Below are positions 20,394 through 29,691 of a stretch of DNA of 64,000 nucleotides, piece after piece (positions within the stretch are counted from its first letter, which is position 1; every line of letters starts with the position of its first letter). The position numbers and the translations under genes are program-made. Under the pieces are notes generated by a model. That model saw only the letters and a list, made by a program, of their open reading frames with translations. It searched no databases and was not told the origin of the DNA. Source of the stretch: Shewanella benthica (GTDB taxonomy: Bacteria > Pseudomonadota > Gammaproteobacteria > Enterobacterales > Shewanellaceae); the NCBI GenBank assembly GCA_023284085.1, contig JAKVHY010000005.1, forward strand, positions 1 to 64,000. Reading direction: 5' to 3'.

Positions 20394-20909
20394 ATGGCTG
20401 AGAAACGTAATATTTTTCTAGTAGGCCCTATGGGGGCTGGTAAAAGCACAATAGGCCGTCATCTAGCACAGATGCTGCACTTAGAGTTCCACGATTCAGA
20501 TCACGAAATTGAGAAGCGTACTGGTGCTGATATCGCGTGGGTTTTTGATGTCGAAGGCGAAGAAGGTTTTCGCGTTCGTGAAACACAGGTCGTCGCTGAC
20601 TTAACTGAGAAACAGGGTATTGTTTTAGCGACTGGCGGTGGTTCTATTCAGAGTAAAGAGATACGTAATAACCTCTCTGCTCGTGGAATCGTTGTCTATC
20701 TCGAGACCACAATTGATAAGCAAGTTGCTCGCACACAGCGAGATAAGCGTCGTCCACTGTTACAGGTTGACGACCCAAGAGAAGTCCTTGAAAACCTGGC
20801 TGTTACTCGTAATCCTTTGTATGAAGAGATTGCAGATGTCATCGTTAAGACCGATGAACAGAGTGCGAAGGTTGTGGCAAACCAAATCATCGAGCAGTTA
20901 GGTTTCTAG
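20394..20909 (+). CDS. aroK: Shikimate kinase I
   Basis: This 171-residue kinase phosphorylates shikimate in the chorismate pathway. The Walker A motif GPMGAGKST is at residues 11-19. The shikimate-binding DSD and GGG (ATGGGSI) motifs follow, then the lid RDKRRPLL. The start ATG has no strong ribosome site, but length and alignment to family members favour it. Followed after 8 bases by aroB, as in enteric bacteria. Confidence 0.96.
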   Translation: MAEKRNIFLVGPMGAGKSTIGRHLAQMLHLEFHDSDHEIEKRTGADIAWVFDVEGEEGFRVRETQVVADLTEKQGIVLATGGGSIQSKEIRNNLSARGIVVYLETTIDKQVARTQRDKRRPLLQVDDPREVLENLAVTRNPLYEEIADVIVKTDEQSAKVVANQIIEQLGF

Positions 20910-20917
20910 GCGGAATA

Positions 20918-21994
20918 ATGAAGCGGATTCAGGTTGAGCTAGGTGTAAGAAGTTACCCCATTGTTATTGGCCAGAATTTGCTGACTTGTGGCGAGCATTT
21001 TGCTCGTTACCTCCAAGATAGAAAAATTCTAATTGTTACGAATGACACTGTAGCGCCTCTTTATTTAGAGTCGCTACAGTCTCTCTTATCTGATTTTGAC
21101 TGTGTAGAGCCTGTCATCTTACCCGATGGCGAGCAATACAAGACATTGATTCAGATGGATGATATTTTTACCTCTTTATTGCGGCAAAACCTAGGCAGAG
21201 ACACAGTTCTTATTGCCTTAGGTGGTGGTGTGATCGGTGATATGACCGGCTTTGCTGCCGCGAGTTATCAAAGAGGCATAGATTTTATTCAAGTACCCAC
21301 CTCACTTCTCGCGCAGGTTGATTCATCTGTTGGCGGTAAGACGGCGGTGAATCATATTTTAGGCAAGAATATGATAGGTGCTTTCCATCAACCTAAACTC
21401 GTGTTGATAGATACCAACTGCTTAGATACACTGCCCCCCCGAGAATTTGCTGCAGGTATGGCTGAGGTCATCAAGTATGGGATTATCTGGGATGGTGAGT
21501 TTTTTCAATGGCTAGAGAATAATGTTTCTCAGTTAAAGTCATTGGATAAAGAGTCTCTAGAGTATGCCATCGGTCGATGCTGTGACATAAAAGCTGATGT
21601 GGTTGCCCAGGATGAAACTGAGAGAGGAGTGCGTGCACTGCTTAATTTGGGTCATACCTTTGGTCATGCCATCGAAGCTGAGATGGGTTACGGTGTCTGG
21701 TTGCACGGCGAGGCGGTCTCTGCTGGCACAGTACTTGCTGCTAATACTGCAAGTCGGATGGGATTGATCGATGAGTCAATTGTTTGTCGAATCATTAAAT
21801 TGTTCCAGGCTTTTGATCTGCCAGTGACCCCTCCGGAGTCGATGGATTTTGAACAATTCATCAAGCATATGCGGCGTGATAAGAAGGTACTTAAAGGTCA
21901 ACTTAGGCTGATTCTTCCTGAAGCTATCGGTAAGTCAGGAATTTACAGCGACGTGACCGATGAGATACTGGAACAGGTTCTTCGCCGCCATTAG
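20918..21994 (+). CDS. aroB: 3-dehydroquinate synthase
   Basis: The 358-residue NAD- and metal-dependent enzyme makes 3-dehydroquinate from DAHP, the second step of the shikimate pathway. Recognisable family blocks are [25 protein letters not shown] (NAD binding), [11 protein letters not shown] and the metal-ligand histidine region [11 protein letters not shown]. It lies in the conserved run aroK-aroB-damX-dam, with damX 15 bases downstream. Confidence 0.97.
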   Translation: MKRIQVELGVRSYPIVIGQNLLTCGEHFARYLQDRKILIVTNDTVAPLYLESLQSLLSDFDCVEPVILPDGEQYKTLIQMDDIFTSLLRQNLGRDTVLIALGGGVIGDMTGFAAASYQRGIDFIQVPTSLLAQVDSSVGGKTAVNHILGKNMIGAFHQPKLVLIDTNCLDTLPPREFAAGMAEVIKYGIIWDGEFFQWLENNVSQLKSLDKESLEYAIGRCCDIKADVVAQDETERGVRALLNLGHTFGHAIEAEMGYGVWLHGEAVSAGTVLAANTASRMGLIDESIVCRIIKLFQAFDLPVTPPESMDFEQFIKHMRRDKKVLKGQLRLILPEAIGKSGIYSDVTDEILEQVLRRH

Positions 21995-22009
21995 ATTTTA
22001 GGTGCGTGA

Positions 22010-23452
22010 GTGAATTTTAACGACCCGATTTTACTACCTAGCCAAGAGACCTTAGTACAGAGGTTGCAACATGTTAGCCTCTATGGTCAACAGCTGATCC
22101 TTGTGACTGGCGGGCGGGGTTCAGGTAAGACAAGATTAATTACTTCACTGGTTAACGAGCTGGAAGAGTTTAGCTCCGCGCTGGTCACTTGCCCCAAACA
22201 CTGTGATAGCAGTGAAATTCGTCGAAAGATTTTAATTCAATTATTTTCAGAGCCTGTCTTTGATGATGAAATCCCCCTGTCTGAAACGATCCTCAGACTC
22301 GTATCATCTATGCCACTGGCATCTTTTATTGTACTGGACGACGCTCATTACCTGCCGATGGAGCTCGTTGCTGAATGTATAGTGCTGAGCAAACTTAGGC
22401 TACCGGGGAAGACCATCTCCTTGACGTTAACCTGTGAGCAGGATTTTTTCGATGAGTTGGAGAGTCAGTTACCCGAATCCCAGAAAGAATCACTGCTGTC
22501 GATTAATATCGATCCACTGCTGATACAGGAGCGTGAAGCTCTGTATTACACCTTGCTGAGTCGTAGCGATCAAGATCCTTTTACTCCGCGAGAAATAGTC
22601 AGAACTCAGCTGGAGAAACAGACGGGAACGCCTCAAGAGGTAGTGAATTTATTAGAACTCTCTCTCAATGGGGTTACGGAGAAAGTGGTGGCAAACAAAT
22701 GGTACAAGCCTGTGATAGTTGGAGTATCACTACTTTTTGCCTTGTTACTCGCCAGTTATTCTTTGTTTTCCCCATCCGAGGTAAATGGCACATCCAGCCT
22801 AGCTCTAACAGTCATTGAACCTGATAGTCAGTCTTCACCTTTGTCTCTGTACGGAGAGCGTGTCTTAGCGGGTTATTTTGTGCTGCATCAACGGCTCGCA
22901 GAGGGTAGAGAAGACCCTATGGTTCCTGATGCTGAAGAGCTAACCGAGCTTATTACTGAGTCACTGGAGGGGGATAGCCCAGAGGCTCAAGTTCAAAGCT
23001 TAGAAGAACAATCGCAATCTGTAGTCGATATTCAAGAAATTGGTAACACAAAAAGTTCCAAGGTGGAAACCTTCAAAGGGTTAGAGAAATTTGAGGCTAC
23101 AGAGATTGAGGCTAGTGAGCTTGGGGGAGCAGAATATGATTTGCCCATAGAAGGGCTCAATAAAAATCGTACTCTTACTGGCTATACGCTGCAACTTGCG
23201 AGCGTAAGGGAGGTTAAATCCCTCAGTAATATCTTAGCTGAGATCGAAGGAGAACAAGATATTCAGCTTGCTCGCCATGGAGAGCGCTGGATAATACTCC
23301 TTGGGCACTTTAAAACTCTAGCCGCTGCTAATGAAAAATCCCGCGCGTTAATGCAAAAGTATCGTTTGAGCTCTCCTTGGACCCGAGAATGGAAAAATTT
23401 AGTCGAATATGAGCTAGAAGAAGGGCTTGATGCTAATGATATTCCCCACTAA
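22010..23452 (+). CDS. damX: DamX-like cell division protein: AAA-type ATPase plus SPOR domain
   Basis: The 480-residue protein starts at a GTG with AGGTG upstream. The cytoplasmic N-terminal half is an ExeA/MshM-like ATPase with an intact Walker A (GGRGSGKT) near residues 34-41 and a Walker B-like FIVLDDAHYL near 104-113. One membrane helix follows (about residues 240-257). Next is an acidic, low-complexity periplasmic linker, and then a C-terminal SPOR domain (about 390-465) that binds denuded septal glycan. Its place between aroB and dam matches damX. In E. coli the corresponding N-terminal region is not known as an active ATPase, so the complete P-loop here is worth noting. The division role is inferred from the SPOR domain and synteny. 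Confidence 0.88.
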   Translation: MNFNDPILLPSQETLVQRLQHVSLYGQQLILVTGGRGSGKTRLITSLVNELEEFSSALVTCPKHCDSSEIRRKILIQLFSEPVFDDEIPLSETILRLVSSMPLASFIVLDDAHYLPMELVAECIVLSKLRLPGKTISLTLTCEQDFFDELESQLPESQKESLLSINIDPLLIQEREALYYTLLSRSDQDPFTPREIVRTQLEKQTGTPQEVVNLLELSLNGVTEKVVANKWYKPVIVGVSLLFALLLASYSLFSPSEVNGTSSLALTVIEPDSQSSPLSLYGERVLAGYFVLHQRLAEGREDPMVPDAEELTELITESLEGDSPEAQVQSLEEQSQSVVDIQEIGNTKSSKVETFKGLEKFEATEIEASELGGAEYDLPIEGLNKNRTLTGYTLQLASVREVKSLSNILAEIEGEQDIQLARHGERWIILLGHFKTLAAANEKSRALMQKYRLSSPWTREWKNLVEYELEEGLDANDIPH

Positions 23453-23501
23453 ACAGAGTACAATCGTCACCTTCTTTTTTCTTAGCAATCAATCAATTTA
23501 G

Positions 23502-24341
23502 ATGAGTAAAAAACAGAGAGCCTTTCTTAAATGGGCTGGTGGAAAATTTAAACTGATTGAAGCACTCTCAAAGCATCTCCCCGAGGGAGATCGTCTGGTA
23601 GAGCCTTTCGTAGGCGCAGGATCGGTATTTCTTAATACTAATTATTCTACTTATCTATTATGTGATATTAATCAAGATCTTATTAATCTTTATAAGCTAG
23701 TTCAGACCGAACCTGACAGATATATAGCCGCGGCTAAGGCCATGTTCGTGCCCGAGATGAATGATAAAGAAGCCTATTACAAGGTGAGGACTGAGTTTAA
23801 TCTCACCAAAGATCCTTTTATTCGCTCAGTTTACTTCCTCTATATGAACCGTCACGGTTTCAACGGCTTATGTCGCTATAATCGAAAGGGGGGCTTTAAC
23901 GTACCTTTTGGTTCCTATAAGAAGCCATACTTTCCCGAGAAAGAGCTACTGGCTTTTTCAGAGAAAGCACAAACTGCCGAGTTCAAGTGTATAAGTTATG
24001 AGGAAGCATTCGAACTCACGATTCAAGGGGACGTGGTGTATTGCGATCCCCCATATGCCCCATTACCGTCTAAGGCCAGCTTTACGACCTATGTCGGTGC
24101 AGGGTTTTCCCTGGATGATCAGGCCTTGCTAGCCAGAAAATCGAGGCATACGGCTATTGATCGAGGCATTCCCGTATTGATCAGCAATCATGATACTCCC
24201 CTCACTAGAGAGCTGTATCACGGAGCGAGTTTCGATACGATAAAAGTGCAGAGAAACATCAGCCAGAAAGGCAGTGCCAGAAAGAAAGTTGATGAGTTGA
24301 TGGCCTTGTATGACGAACGCTATCACAGTGAGAATGATTAG
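23502..24341 (+). CDS. dam: DNA adenine methylase (GATC)
   Basis: The 279-residue alpha-class N6-adenine methyltransferase has the AdoMet pocket FLKWAGGK (8-15), FVGAGSVF (36-43) and the catalytic DPPY (182-185). Length and sequence match the housekeeping Dam that methylates GATC and supports mismatch repair and replication timing. It sits in the conserved damX-dam-rpe-gph-trpS neighbourhood, here interrupted by two small minus-strand genes. Confidence 0.96.
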   Translation: MSKKQRAFLKWAGGKFKLIEALSKHLPEGDRLVEPFVGAGSVFLNTNYSTYLLCDINQDLINLYKLVQTEPDRYIAAAKAMFVPEMNDKEAYYKVRTEFNLTKDPFIRSVYFLYMNRHGFNGLCRYNRKGGFNVPFGSYKKPYFPEKELLAFSEKAQTAEFKCISYEEAFELTIQGDVVYCDPPYAPLPSKASFTTYVGAGFSLDDQALLARKSRHTAIDRGIPVLISNHDTPLTRELYHGASFDTIKVQRNISQKGSARKKVDELMALYDERYHSEND

Positions 24342-24381
24342 CTTGGGCTATATACTTTGTGCTGAAGTTGGTTGTGAATTA

Positions 24382-24567
24382 CTAGCTCAGCACTAGCTTA
24401 ACGATGAAGATAAGTGACAGCACTAGCCCAATCGCTAAGATTACTCCCATAATAATGAAAGGCAGAGGGGAGCTGCTTTGAAAGTCTCTTTGTCTGTTCT
24501 GCTCACTCTGAACACCCAAAAAAGCCGCTAAGGTACTCATAAAAAGTCGAAAAAGCTTAGTTAACAC
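24382..24567 (-). CDS. DUF2970-like small membrane protein
   Basis: A 61-residue protein with a soluble N-terminal part (AAFLGVQSEQNRQRDFQ) and one C-terminal membrane helix (about residues 37-59). The GVQSxxNRxRDF pattern followed by SSPLPFIIMG and a single helix fits the DUF2970 family of short gammaproteobacterial proteins, whose function is unknown. Start choice is uncertain: an internal Met (residue 10) would give a 52-residue product closer to the family core. It follows the unrecognised gene upstream by 11 bases on the same strand, suggesting a two-gene operon convergent to dam. Confidence 0.75.
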   Translation of the reverse strand: MLTKLFRLFMSTLAAFLGVQSEQNRQRDFQSSSPLPFIIMGVILAIGLVLSLIFIVKLVLS

Positions 24568-24578
24568 GACTGAGTTGG

Positions 24579-24935
24579 CTAGAAGCTATGCTGTGTATTG
24601 TTTGTCGGGGGAACATCATCGAGTGGGCTCTTACTATGACCGTAGAGTAGTTCCAGCAGATCGACAAAATGTAGCTGGTTAGAGCGACTCTTGCCCGCGA
24701 ACCAAGTGGTCCAGCTCAGATCTTCAGTCTGACGTGCGCAGCGGTTATTAGGATGGCTGGCTGGTAAAGAGGAGTTATAGCTGGAAGTGGAGCTGCTGCA
24801 GACGCAAGCGGAGGCCGACTCGGAAGCCGATAGGCTCTGGACACTCATGGCTGTGATTGCAATCGCACATGCAGTAACGGCAAGAACACTGGCAGATTTT
24901 ATATTCGCTGTGAGCTTCTTTCCCTTTTCCATCAT
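24579..24935 (-). CDS. Unrecognised small exported protein
   Basis: I do not recognise this 118-residue protein. It begins with a basic stretch and a hydrophobic segment (about residues 15-35) that reads like a cleavable signal peptide (TAMSVQSLSASES). The mature part would be about 80 residues, rich in Ser and Asn, with three cysteines and a distinctive central block (SWTTWFAGKSRSNQLHF, then VDLLELLYG). AGGGA stands at normal distance from two adjacent ATG codons (24935 or 24932). It is divergent from rpe and heads a probable operon with the DUF2970-like gene. A signal peptide, a ribosome site and a tight spacing support a real gene. Confidence 0.65.
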   Translation of the reverse strand: MMEKGKKLTANIKSASVLAVTACAIAITAMSVQSLSASESASACVCSSSTSSYNSSLPASHPNNRCARQTEDLSWTTWFAGKSRSNQLHFVDLLELLYGHSKSPLDDVPPTNNTQHSF

Positions 24936-25140
24936 ATTTCCCTTTATTCAACAGCCCTCGCAGGTCGCATAATTATAACAAAGTAGATTGTATTTTGAAC
25001 ATATTTTTAAGCCAATTAATAATATCATATAAAGGTATGACTTTTTTGTGCATGATCTTGTTTAATTTGACATCGGCTCTAGAGGCTTATGTCCGTAGAA
25101 GGTAGAATAGTGTACTTCTTAGACACAGTATGAGTTTGCT

Positions 25141-25815
25141 ATGCGCCCTTTTCTTATCGCTCCCTCTATTTTATCTGCCGATTTTGCCCGCTTAGGCGAA
25201 GATGTCGATGCTGTTCTCAATGCCGGTGCCGACGTGGTTCATTTTGATGTCATGGATAATCATTATGTGCCTAACCTGACAATCGGTCCTATGGTATGTA
25301 AGGCATTGCGCGATTACGGTGTCACCGCCGATATTGACGTGCATCTGATGGTTAAGCCAGTGGACCGTATGATTGGCGAGTTTGCCAAAGCCGGTGCATC
25401 GATCATTACCTTCCATCCAGAAGCGACAGAGCATTTAGACAGAAGTCTGCAGTTGATCAAAGAGTCTGGCTGTAAGGCCGGTCTGGTGTTTAATCCCGGT
25501 ACGCCATTACATTATCTGGATCATGTGATGGATAAACTCGATGTCATCCTATTGATGTCGGTTAATCCGGGTTTCGGTGGGCAATCTTTTATCCCTTCAA
25601 CACTGGATAAGCTGAGACAAGTGAAGCAGCTTATCGATGCGAGTGGCTTCGATATTCGTCTTCAAGTGGATGGTGGCGTTAAAGTCGATAATATTGCCGA
25701 AATTGCCGCAGCGGGCGCCGACATGTTCGTCGCCGGCTCTGCTATTTTCAACAAGCCGGATTACAAAGCCGTTATCGATGAGATGCGCAGTGAACTGGCT
25801 AAACTTGAGTCTTAA
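25141..25815 (+). CDS. rpe: Ribulose-phosphate 3-epimerase
   Basis: The 224-residue TIM-barrel enzyme interconverts ribulose 5-phosphate and xylulose 5-phosphate in the pentose phosphate pathway. Metal-ligand and active-site segments are clear: [42 protein letters not shown] and QVDGGV. gph starts 3 bases after its stop, so the genes form one transcript. Confidence 0.97.
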   Translation: MRPFLIAPSILSADFARLGEDVDAVLNAGADVVHFDVMDNHYVPNLTIGPMVCKALRDYGVTADIDVHLMVKPVDRMIGEFAKAGASIITFHPEATEHLDRSLQLIKESGCKAGLVFNPGTPLHYLDHVMDKLDVILLMSVNPGFGGQSFIPSTLDKLRQVKQLIDASGFDIRLQVDGGVKVDNIAEIAAAGADMFVAGSAIFNKPDYKAVIDEMRSELAKLES

Positions 25816-25818
25816 TTT

Positions 25819-26526
25819 ATGACATGTTGGAAAAACCTCAAGGCGATCGCGTTCGATCTTGATGGCACACTTATCGACAGTGTTCCGGATCTTGCCGCCG
25901 CCACTCAGGCGACGCTGTCTGAGCTCGATTTACCTAGTTGTACTGAAGACCAAGTGCGCAGCTGGGTGGGGAATGGCGCTCAGATGTTAATGAGCCGGGC
26001 GCTAACTCATGCTCTTGAGCGAGAGGTCCAGCAGGATGAGTTAGACAATGCCATGCCCAAGTTTATGCATCATTATCAAGAGAACTTGCAACAGCATAGC
26101 CAGCTCTATCCATATGTGAAAGAGATCTTAGTGCAATTGACGGCGCTTGGTTTTCCTCTGGCGATTGTCACCAATAAGCCATATAGGTTTACCGTACCTC
26201 TGCTGGAAGCGTTCGACATCAGTCAACACTTTTCTCATGTTCTAGGTGGTGACTCTCTGGAAAGAATGAAGCCTGATCCCATGCCATTAACTCACCTTTT
26301 ATCTCATTGGCAGCTCGAGCCTGATGAGCTCTTGATGGTTGGGGATTCAAAAAATGACATTTTAGCCGCAAAAGCCGCTGGTATTACCTCGATAGGCTTG
26401 ACCTATGGGTACAACTACGGTGAAGATATCGGGCTAAGTGACCCGGATGCGGTCTGTGAGCAATTTAGTGAAATCATGGCGCTGGTAAATACTAGCCTCA
26501 AAGTAACGGAGCAAGAAAACCTATGA
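25819..26526 (+). CDS. gph: Phosphoglycolate phosphatase (HAD family)
   Basis: The 235-residue haloacid dehalogenase-type phosphatase hydrolyses 2-phosphoglycolate, a product of oxidative DNA end repair. HAD motif I is FDLDGTLID at residues 12-20, motif II lies in IVTNKP, and motif IV ([12 protein letters not shown]) is near residue 175. It overlaps trpS by 4 bases (ATGA), and the order rpe-gph-trpS is the classic one. Confidence 0.94.
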   Translation: MTCWKNLKAIAFDLDGTLIDSVPDLAAATQATLSELDLPSCTEDQVRSWVGNGAQMLMSRALTHALEREVQQDELDNAMPKFMHHYQENLQQHSQLYPYVKEILVQLTALGFPLAIVTNKPYRFTVPLLEAFDISQHFSHVLGGDSLERMKPDPMPLTHLLSHWQLEPDELLMVGDSKNDILAAKAAGITSIGLTYGYNYGEDIGLSDPDAVCEQFSEIMALVNTSLKVTEQENL

Positions 26527-27530
26527 CTAACCCCGCAAAACCCATAGTACTCAGCGGTGCACAACCGTCTGGAGAGCTAACCATAGGTAACTACATGGGT
26601 GCATTGAAACAGTGGGTTGCTCTGCAAGACAGTCATGACTGCCTCTATTGCGTTGTCGATCTGCATGCCATCACAGTGAGGCAAGATCCTAAAGCGCTCA
26701 GGGAGGCCTGTTTGGACACCTTGGCTTTATATCTTGCTTGTGGAGTCGATCCTAAGAAGAGTACGGTATTCATTCAATCTCAGGTTCCTCAGCATACTCA
26801 GTTAGGTTGGGCGCTCAATTGCTATACTCAGATGGGCGAGCTGAATCGCATGACTCAGTTTAAAGACAAGTCGCAGAAGCATGCTAGCAACATCAATGTG
26901 GGTCTGTTTGCCTACCCGGTACTGATGGCCGCCGATATTCTTCTGTATCAAGCCAACGAGATCCCAGTTGGTCAAGATCAGAAGCAACACCTAGAACTGA
27001 CACGTGATATCGCGACTCGTTTCAATAATGCCTACGGTGAGACTTTTACCATTCCTGAGCCATACATTCCTGAGCTCGGTGCTAAGGTGATGTCGCTACA
27101 AGATCCGCTTAAGAAGATGTCCAAGTCTGACGATAACCGTAATAACGTTATTGGCCTACTGGAAGATCCTAAGAAGATCATGAAGAAGATTAAGAAGGCG
27201 ATGACAGATAGCGATGAGCCACCTGTGGTACGTTTCGATACCGAGAACAAGCCAGGTGTATCTAATTTACTTAGCTTAATGTCAGGTGTTACGGGTAAGA
27301 GTATTGCCGGTCTCGAAGCCGAATTTGAAGGTAAGATGTACGGCCATCTAAAAACTGCGACGGGCGAAGCCGTGGTCGAGATGTTAGAGCCGCTACAAGC
27401 GCGTTATCGTGAATTTAGAGAAGACACTACATTCTTGCATCAAGTGATGCGAGAAGGGGCGGAGAAGGCTCAGGCTCGCGCCGAAGTTACCGTTAAGAAG
27501 GTCTATGAGAAGATTGGACTACTTGTCTAG
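26523..27530 (+). CDS. trpS: Tryptophanyl-tRNA synthetase
   Basis: This 335-residue class Ic synthetase charges tRNA-Trp. The HIGH-equivalent sequence [13 protein letters not shown] is near residues 16-28, and KMSKS is about residue 198. The length is that of the bacterial enzyme. It ends the rpe operon and is followed by a terminator. Confidence 0.97.
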   Translation: MTNPAKPIVLSGAQPSGELTIGNYMGALKQWVALQDSHDCLYCVVDLHAITVRQDPKALREACLDTLALYLACGVDPKKSTVFIQSQVPQHTQLGWALNCYTQMGELNRMTQFKDKSQKHASNINVGLFAYPVLMAADILLYQANEIPVGQDQKQHLELTRDIATRFNNAYGETFTIPEPYIPELGAKVMSLQDPLKKMSKSDDNRNNVIGLLEDPKKIMKKIKKAMTDSDEPPVVRFDTENKPGVSNLLSLMSGVTGKSIAGLEAEFEGKMYGHLKTATGEAVVEMLEPLQARYREFREDTTFLHQVMREGAEKAQARAEVTVKKVYEKIGLLV

Positions 27531-27551
27531 GTTAACTCTTGTTTTCTATAT

Positions 27552-27577
27552 AAAGCCGACCTCGAGTCGGTTTTTTT
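27552..27577 (+). terminator. Terminator after trpS
   Basis: CCGAC and GTCGG form a 5-bp stem around CTCGA, followed by seven T residues. A rho-independent terminator between trpS and the convergent LysR gene. Confidence 0.8.
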
Positions 27578-27581
27578 ATGT

Positions 27582-28457
27582 CTATTTTTGCCCCTTGATC
27601 CAATTGATAAAGGCTGTGATGGCGGGTTCTTTCACTCGGCTTTTTTTACAGCTGAAGTTAAACTCGAATCCGGTATAGATATCGGGTAGATCTAAGCTCA
27701 CCAGACGTCCGTCAGCGATATCTTTCGTCACCATAAAGTCAGACGCTAATGCTATACCTTGGCCCGCGATTGCCGCCTCTATGGCGAGTAAGACATGACT
27801 AAATGCATGCATTTGCTGTGTCTCGGGAAATTCTAGCCTGTTTTCCTGACTCCAAAGTTGCCAATCGAACCCCTGGGGACCTTCATCCACTGTGAGTAAG
27901 GGATGGTTAAACAAGGAGGCTAGTTCGATTTGTTCACCTCTATCGAAGAGTTCAGGACTACACACAGGAATGAGCCGTTCTTGGTGAAGCCGTTGATGCC
28001 AAAAACCTGGGTGGCCACTCTGTCCGCAGATAAACATATCGGCGACGCTATCGGATAGCTCAGGATCATCGGTGATCATATTGAGTCTGATGTTGATGTC
28101 AGGGTGCTGTCGCCTAAAATCGCTAAGGCGTGGGATTAACCACTTTACGGCGAATGAGCTATAGACTGCGAGCCTGAGATCTTGGCTGTAACCACCGGAT
28201 ATCTTTTGATTTAATCTGCTTAGACTGTCGAAAATATGACTCAGCTCCTGATAAAGTAATTTGCCTTTCGATGTTAGTTGCAGTCGTCTTCCCTCCCGGA
28301 TAAATAGCTTCTCAGAAAAATGCTCTTCGAGGACACGTACCTGATGTGATACGGCGCTCTGAGTGATAAACAACTCATCGGCGGCGCGGGAAAAGTGTTC
28401 CTGTCTGGCGGCTGCTTCGAATACCTGAAGTGCACGTAAAGGTGGGATTTTTCGCAT
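27582..28457 (-). CDS. LysR-family regulator, GcvA-like
   Basis: A 291-residue regulator with an N-terminal winged helix-turn-helix (RALQVFEAAARQEHFSRAA, then ITQSAVSHQVRVLEE) and a periplasmic-binding-like effector domain. The opening MRKIPPLRALQVFEAAAR is typical of the GcvA subgroup. It is divergent from the EamA transporter gene, with about 127 bases between starts, so that transporter is its most likely target. The effector is unknown. Confidence 0.88.
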   Translation of the reverse strand: MRKIPPLRALQVFEAAARQEHFSRAADELFITQSAVSHQVRVLEEHFSEKLFIREGRRLQLTSKGKLLYQELSHIFDSLSRLNQKISGGYSQDLRLAVYSSFAVKWLIPRLSDFRRQHPDINIRLNMITDDPELSDSVADMFICGQSGHPGFWHQRLHQERLIPVCSPELFDRGEQIELASLFNHPLLTVDEGPQGFDWQLWSQENRLEFPETQQMHAFSHVLLAIEAAIAGQGIALASDFMVTKDIADGRLVSLDLPDIYTGFEFNFSCKKSRVKEPAITAFINWIKGQK

Positions 28458-28584
28458 ATGTGAGTCCGGGATAGTGGTCTTAAGTATGAATCTAATTCAT
28501 ATAAGATGAGAAAGCATCATTTCAGCTTAAGTTTTTGTCTGGTTAACATGCACCCCATTACACATAGATAATTTGAGAATCTAC

Positions 28585-29490
28585 ATGAAACCAACTGTCA
28601 TGCTGGCACTAGGCTTACTCATCGGGGGCAATGTGTTTAGCGCACTCTATGATGTGTCCATAAAATGGCTTCCCGATGAGGTGAGTGCCGCGACATTTTT
28701 ATTAGTCAGGCAAGTGACATCGGTCATGATGCTATTGCCCTTATGGTTTGTTCTGGGGAAACCTAAATCCAGCCATGTAAAGGTACACCTAGTTAGGGCG
28801 AATGTTGGGGCTTTTGGGGCCTTGTTGCTGATTATGGGGCTGATGTCGCTGCCACTCGCTACGGTAAGCTCGTTATTTTACACGGCCCCGCTGATGATAG
28901 TCTTGATGGGCGCCTTGTTTCTAAAGGAGAGACTAGGGCCGTTATCCAGCATCTCTAGTGTACTAGGGTTTATCGGTATACTCATTATACTGAGGCCGAG
29001 TGAGATGAACTTATTTGGTATCTTGGTCCTAGTTGCGGCACTGACTTTTGCGATAAATCAGTTATTGCTGAAGAAACTATCGGTAAATGAGTCGCCTGTG
29101 GTGACGCTCATCTTATATAACCTACTCAGCATTCCCTTGGTGTTGATACTCGTGTCCTATCAAGGCATATCGGGACTAAGCTGGACTCTGGTGGGTCTTG
29201 CTGTCACCAGTAATCTGTTCTTACTCCTGTATCAGTGGCTGTGTGTTTTAGCCTATCGGCGGGCTAAGGCGAGTGAAGTCGCCATTGCCGAGTACACGGG
29301 TCTGGTATTCTGTGTCTTCTTCGGTTGGTTGTGGTTTGGTGAGTGGTTAGATGGGCTGAGCTGGCTTGGAGCGGGATTTATCGTCTTGCCGTCCCTGTTG
29401 CTACCTTGGATCTTTTCTGGTGTCAGCAAGCATCAACTGATGGCTCGCATCGGTCAGTTTTATCCTAGTCAGAGAATGACCAAGAGGTGA
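28585..29490 (+). CDS. EamA-family (DMT) inner-membrane transporter
   Basis: The 301-residue protein has about ten hydrophobic helices in two EamA repeats, typical of drug/metabolite transporters of the RhaT/YdcZ type. The substrate cannot be told from sequence. I chose the ATG at 28585 over a TTG four codons upstream because the helix begins directly after MKPTVML. Its last 25 or so codons are duplicated downstream (29560-29640), evidence of a local tandem duplication. Regulation by the divergent LysR gene is likely. Confidence 0.86.
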   Translation: MKPTVMLALGLLIGGNVFSALYDVSIKWLPDEVSAATFLLVRQVTSVMMLLPLWFVLGKPKSSHVKVHLVRANVGAFGALLLIMGLMSLPLATVSSLFYTAPLMIVLMGALFLKERLGPLSSISSVLGFIGILIILRPSEMNLFGILVLVAALTFAINQLLLKKLSVNESPVVTLILYNLLSIPLVLILVSYQGISGLSWTLVGLAVTSNLFLLLYQWLCVLAYRRAKASEVAIAEYTGLVFCVFFGWLWFGEWLDGLSWLGAGFIVLPSLLLPWIFSGVSKHQLMARIGQFYPSQRMTKR

Positions 29491-29538
29491 GGTTTGGAAG
29501 ATAATAACCACTAGTGTCTATGAGCTAGGAGGTTCAAA
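29411..29538. repeat. Tandem duplication, copy 1 (3' end of EamA gene plus a BON-protein tail relic)
   Basis: This stretch matches 29560-29691 at an offset of 149 bases with scattered differences. It carries the real end of the EamA gene (RIGQFYPSQRMTKR, stop). On the minus strand it carries a relic encoding FEPPSS and a stop, corresponding to the FESPGS end of the BON-domain gene downstream. Confidence 0.85.
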
Positions 29539-29559
29539 TCTGTTGCTGGCTTGTATTGA

Positions 29560-29691
29560 TATTTTCTGACGCCAGCAAGCGTCAACAGACGGCTCGCATC
29601 GGTCAGTTTTATCCTAGTCAAAGAATGACCAAAAGAGTGAGGCTGAAAAGATAGCGGCTACTGAGAGTGGCTATGAACCAGGTGATTCAAA
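29560..29691. repeat. Tandem duplication, copy 2 (EamA tail relic plus real end of the BON-protein gene)
   Basis: On the + strand the frame still reads ARIGQFYPSQRMTKRVR, a relic of the transporter's C-terminus. On the minus strand it includes the true C-terminus and stop of the BON-domain lipoprotein gene. Both convergent gene ends were therefore duplicated as one block, and each gene now uses a different copy. Confidence 0.85.
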
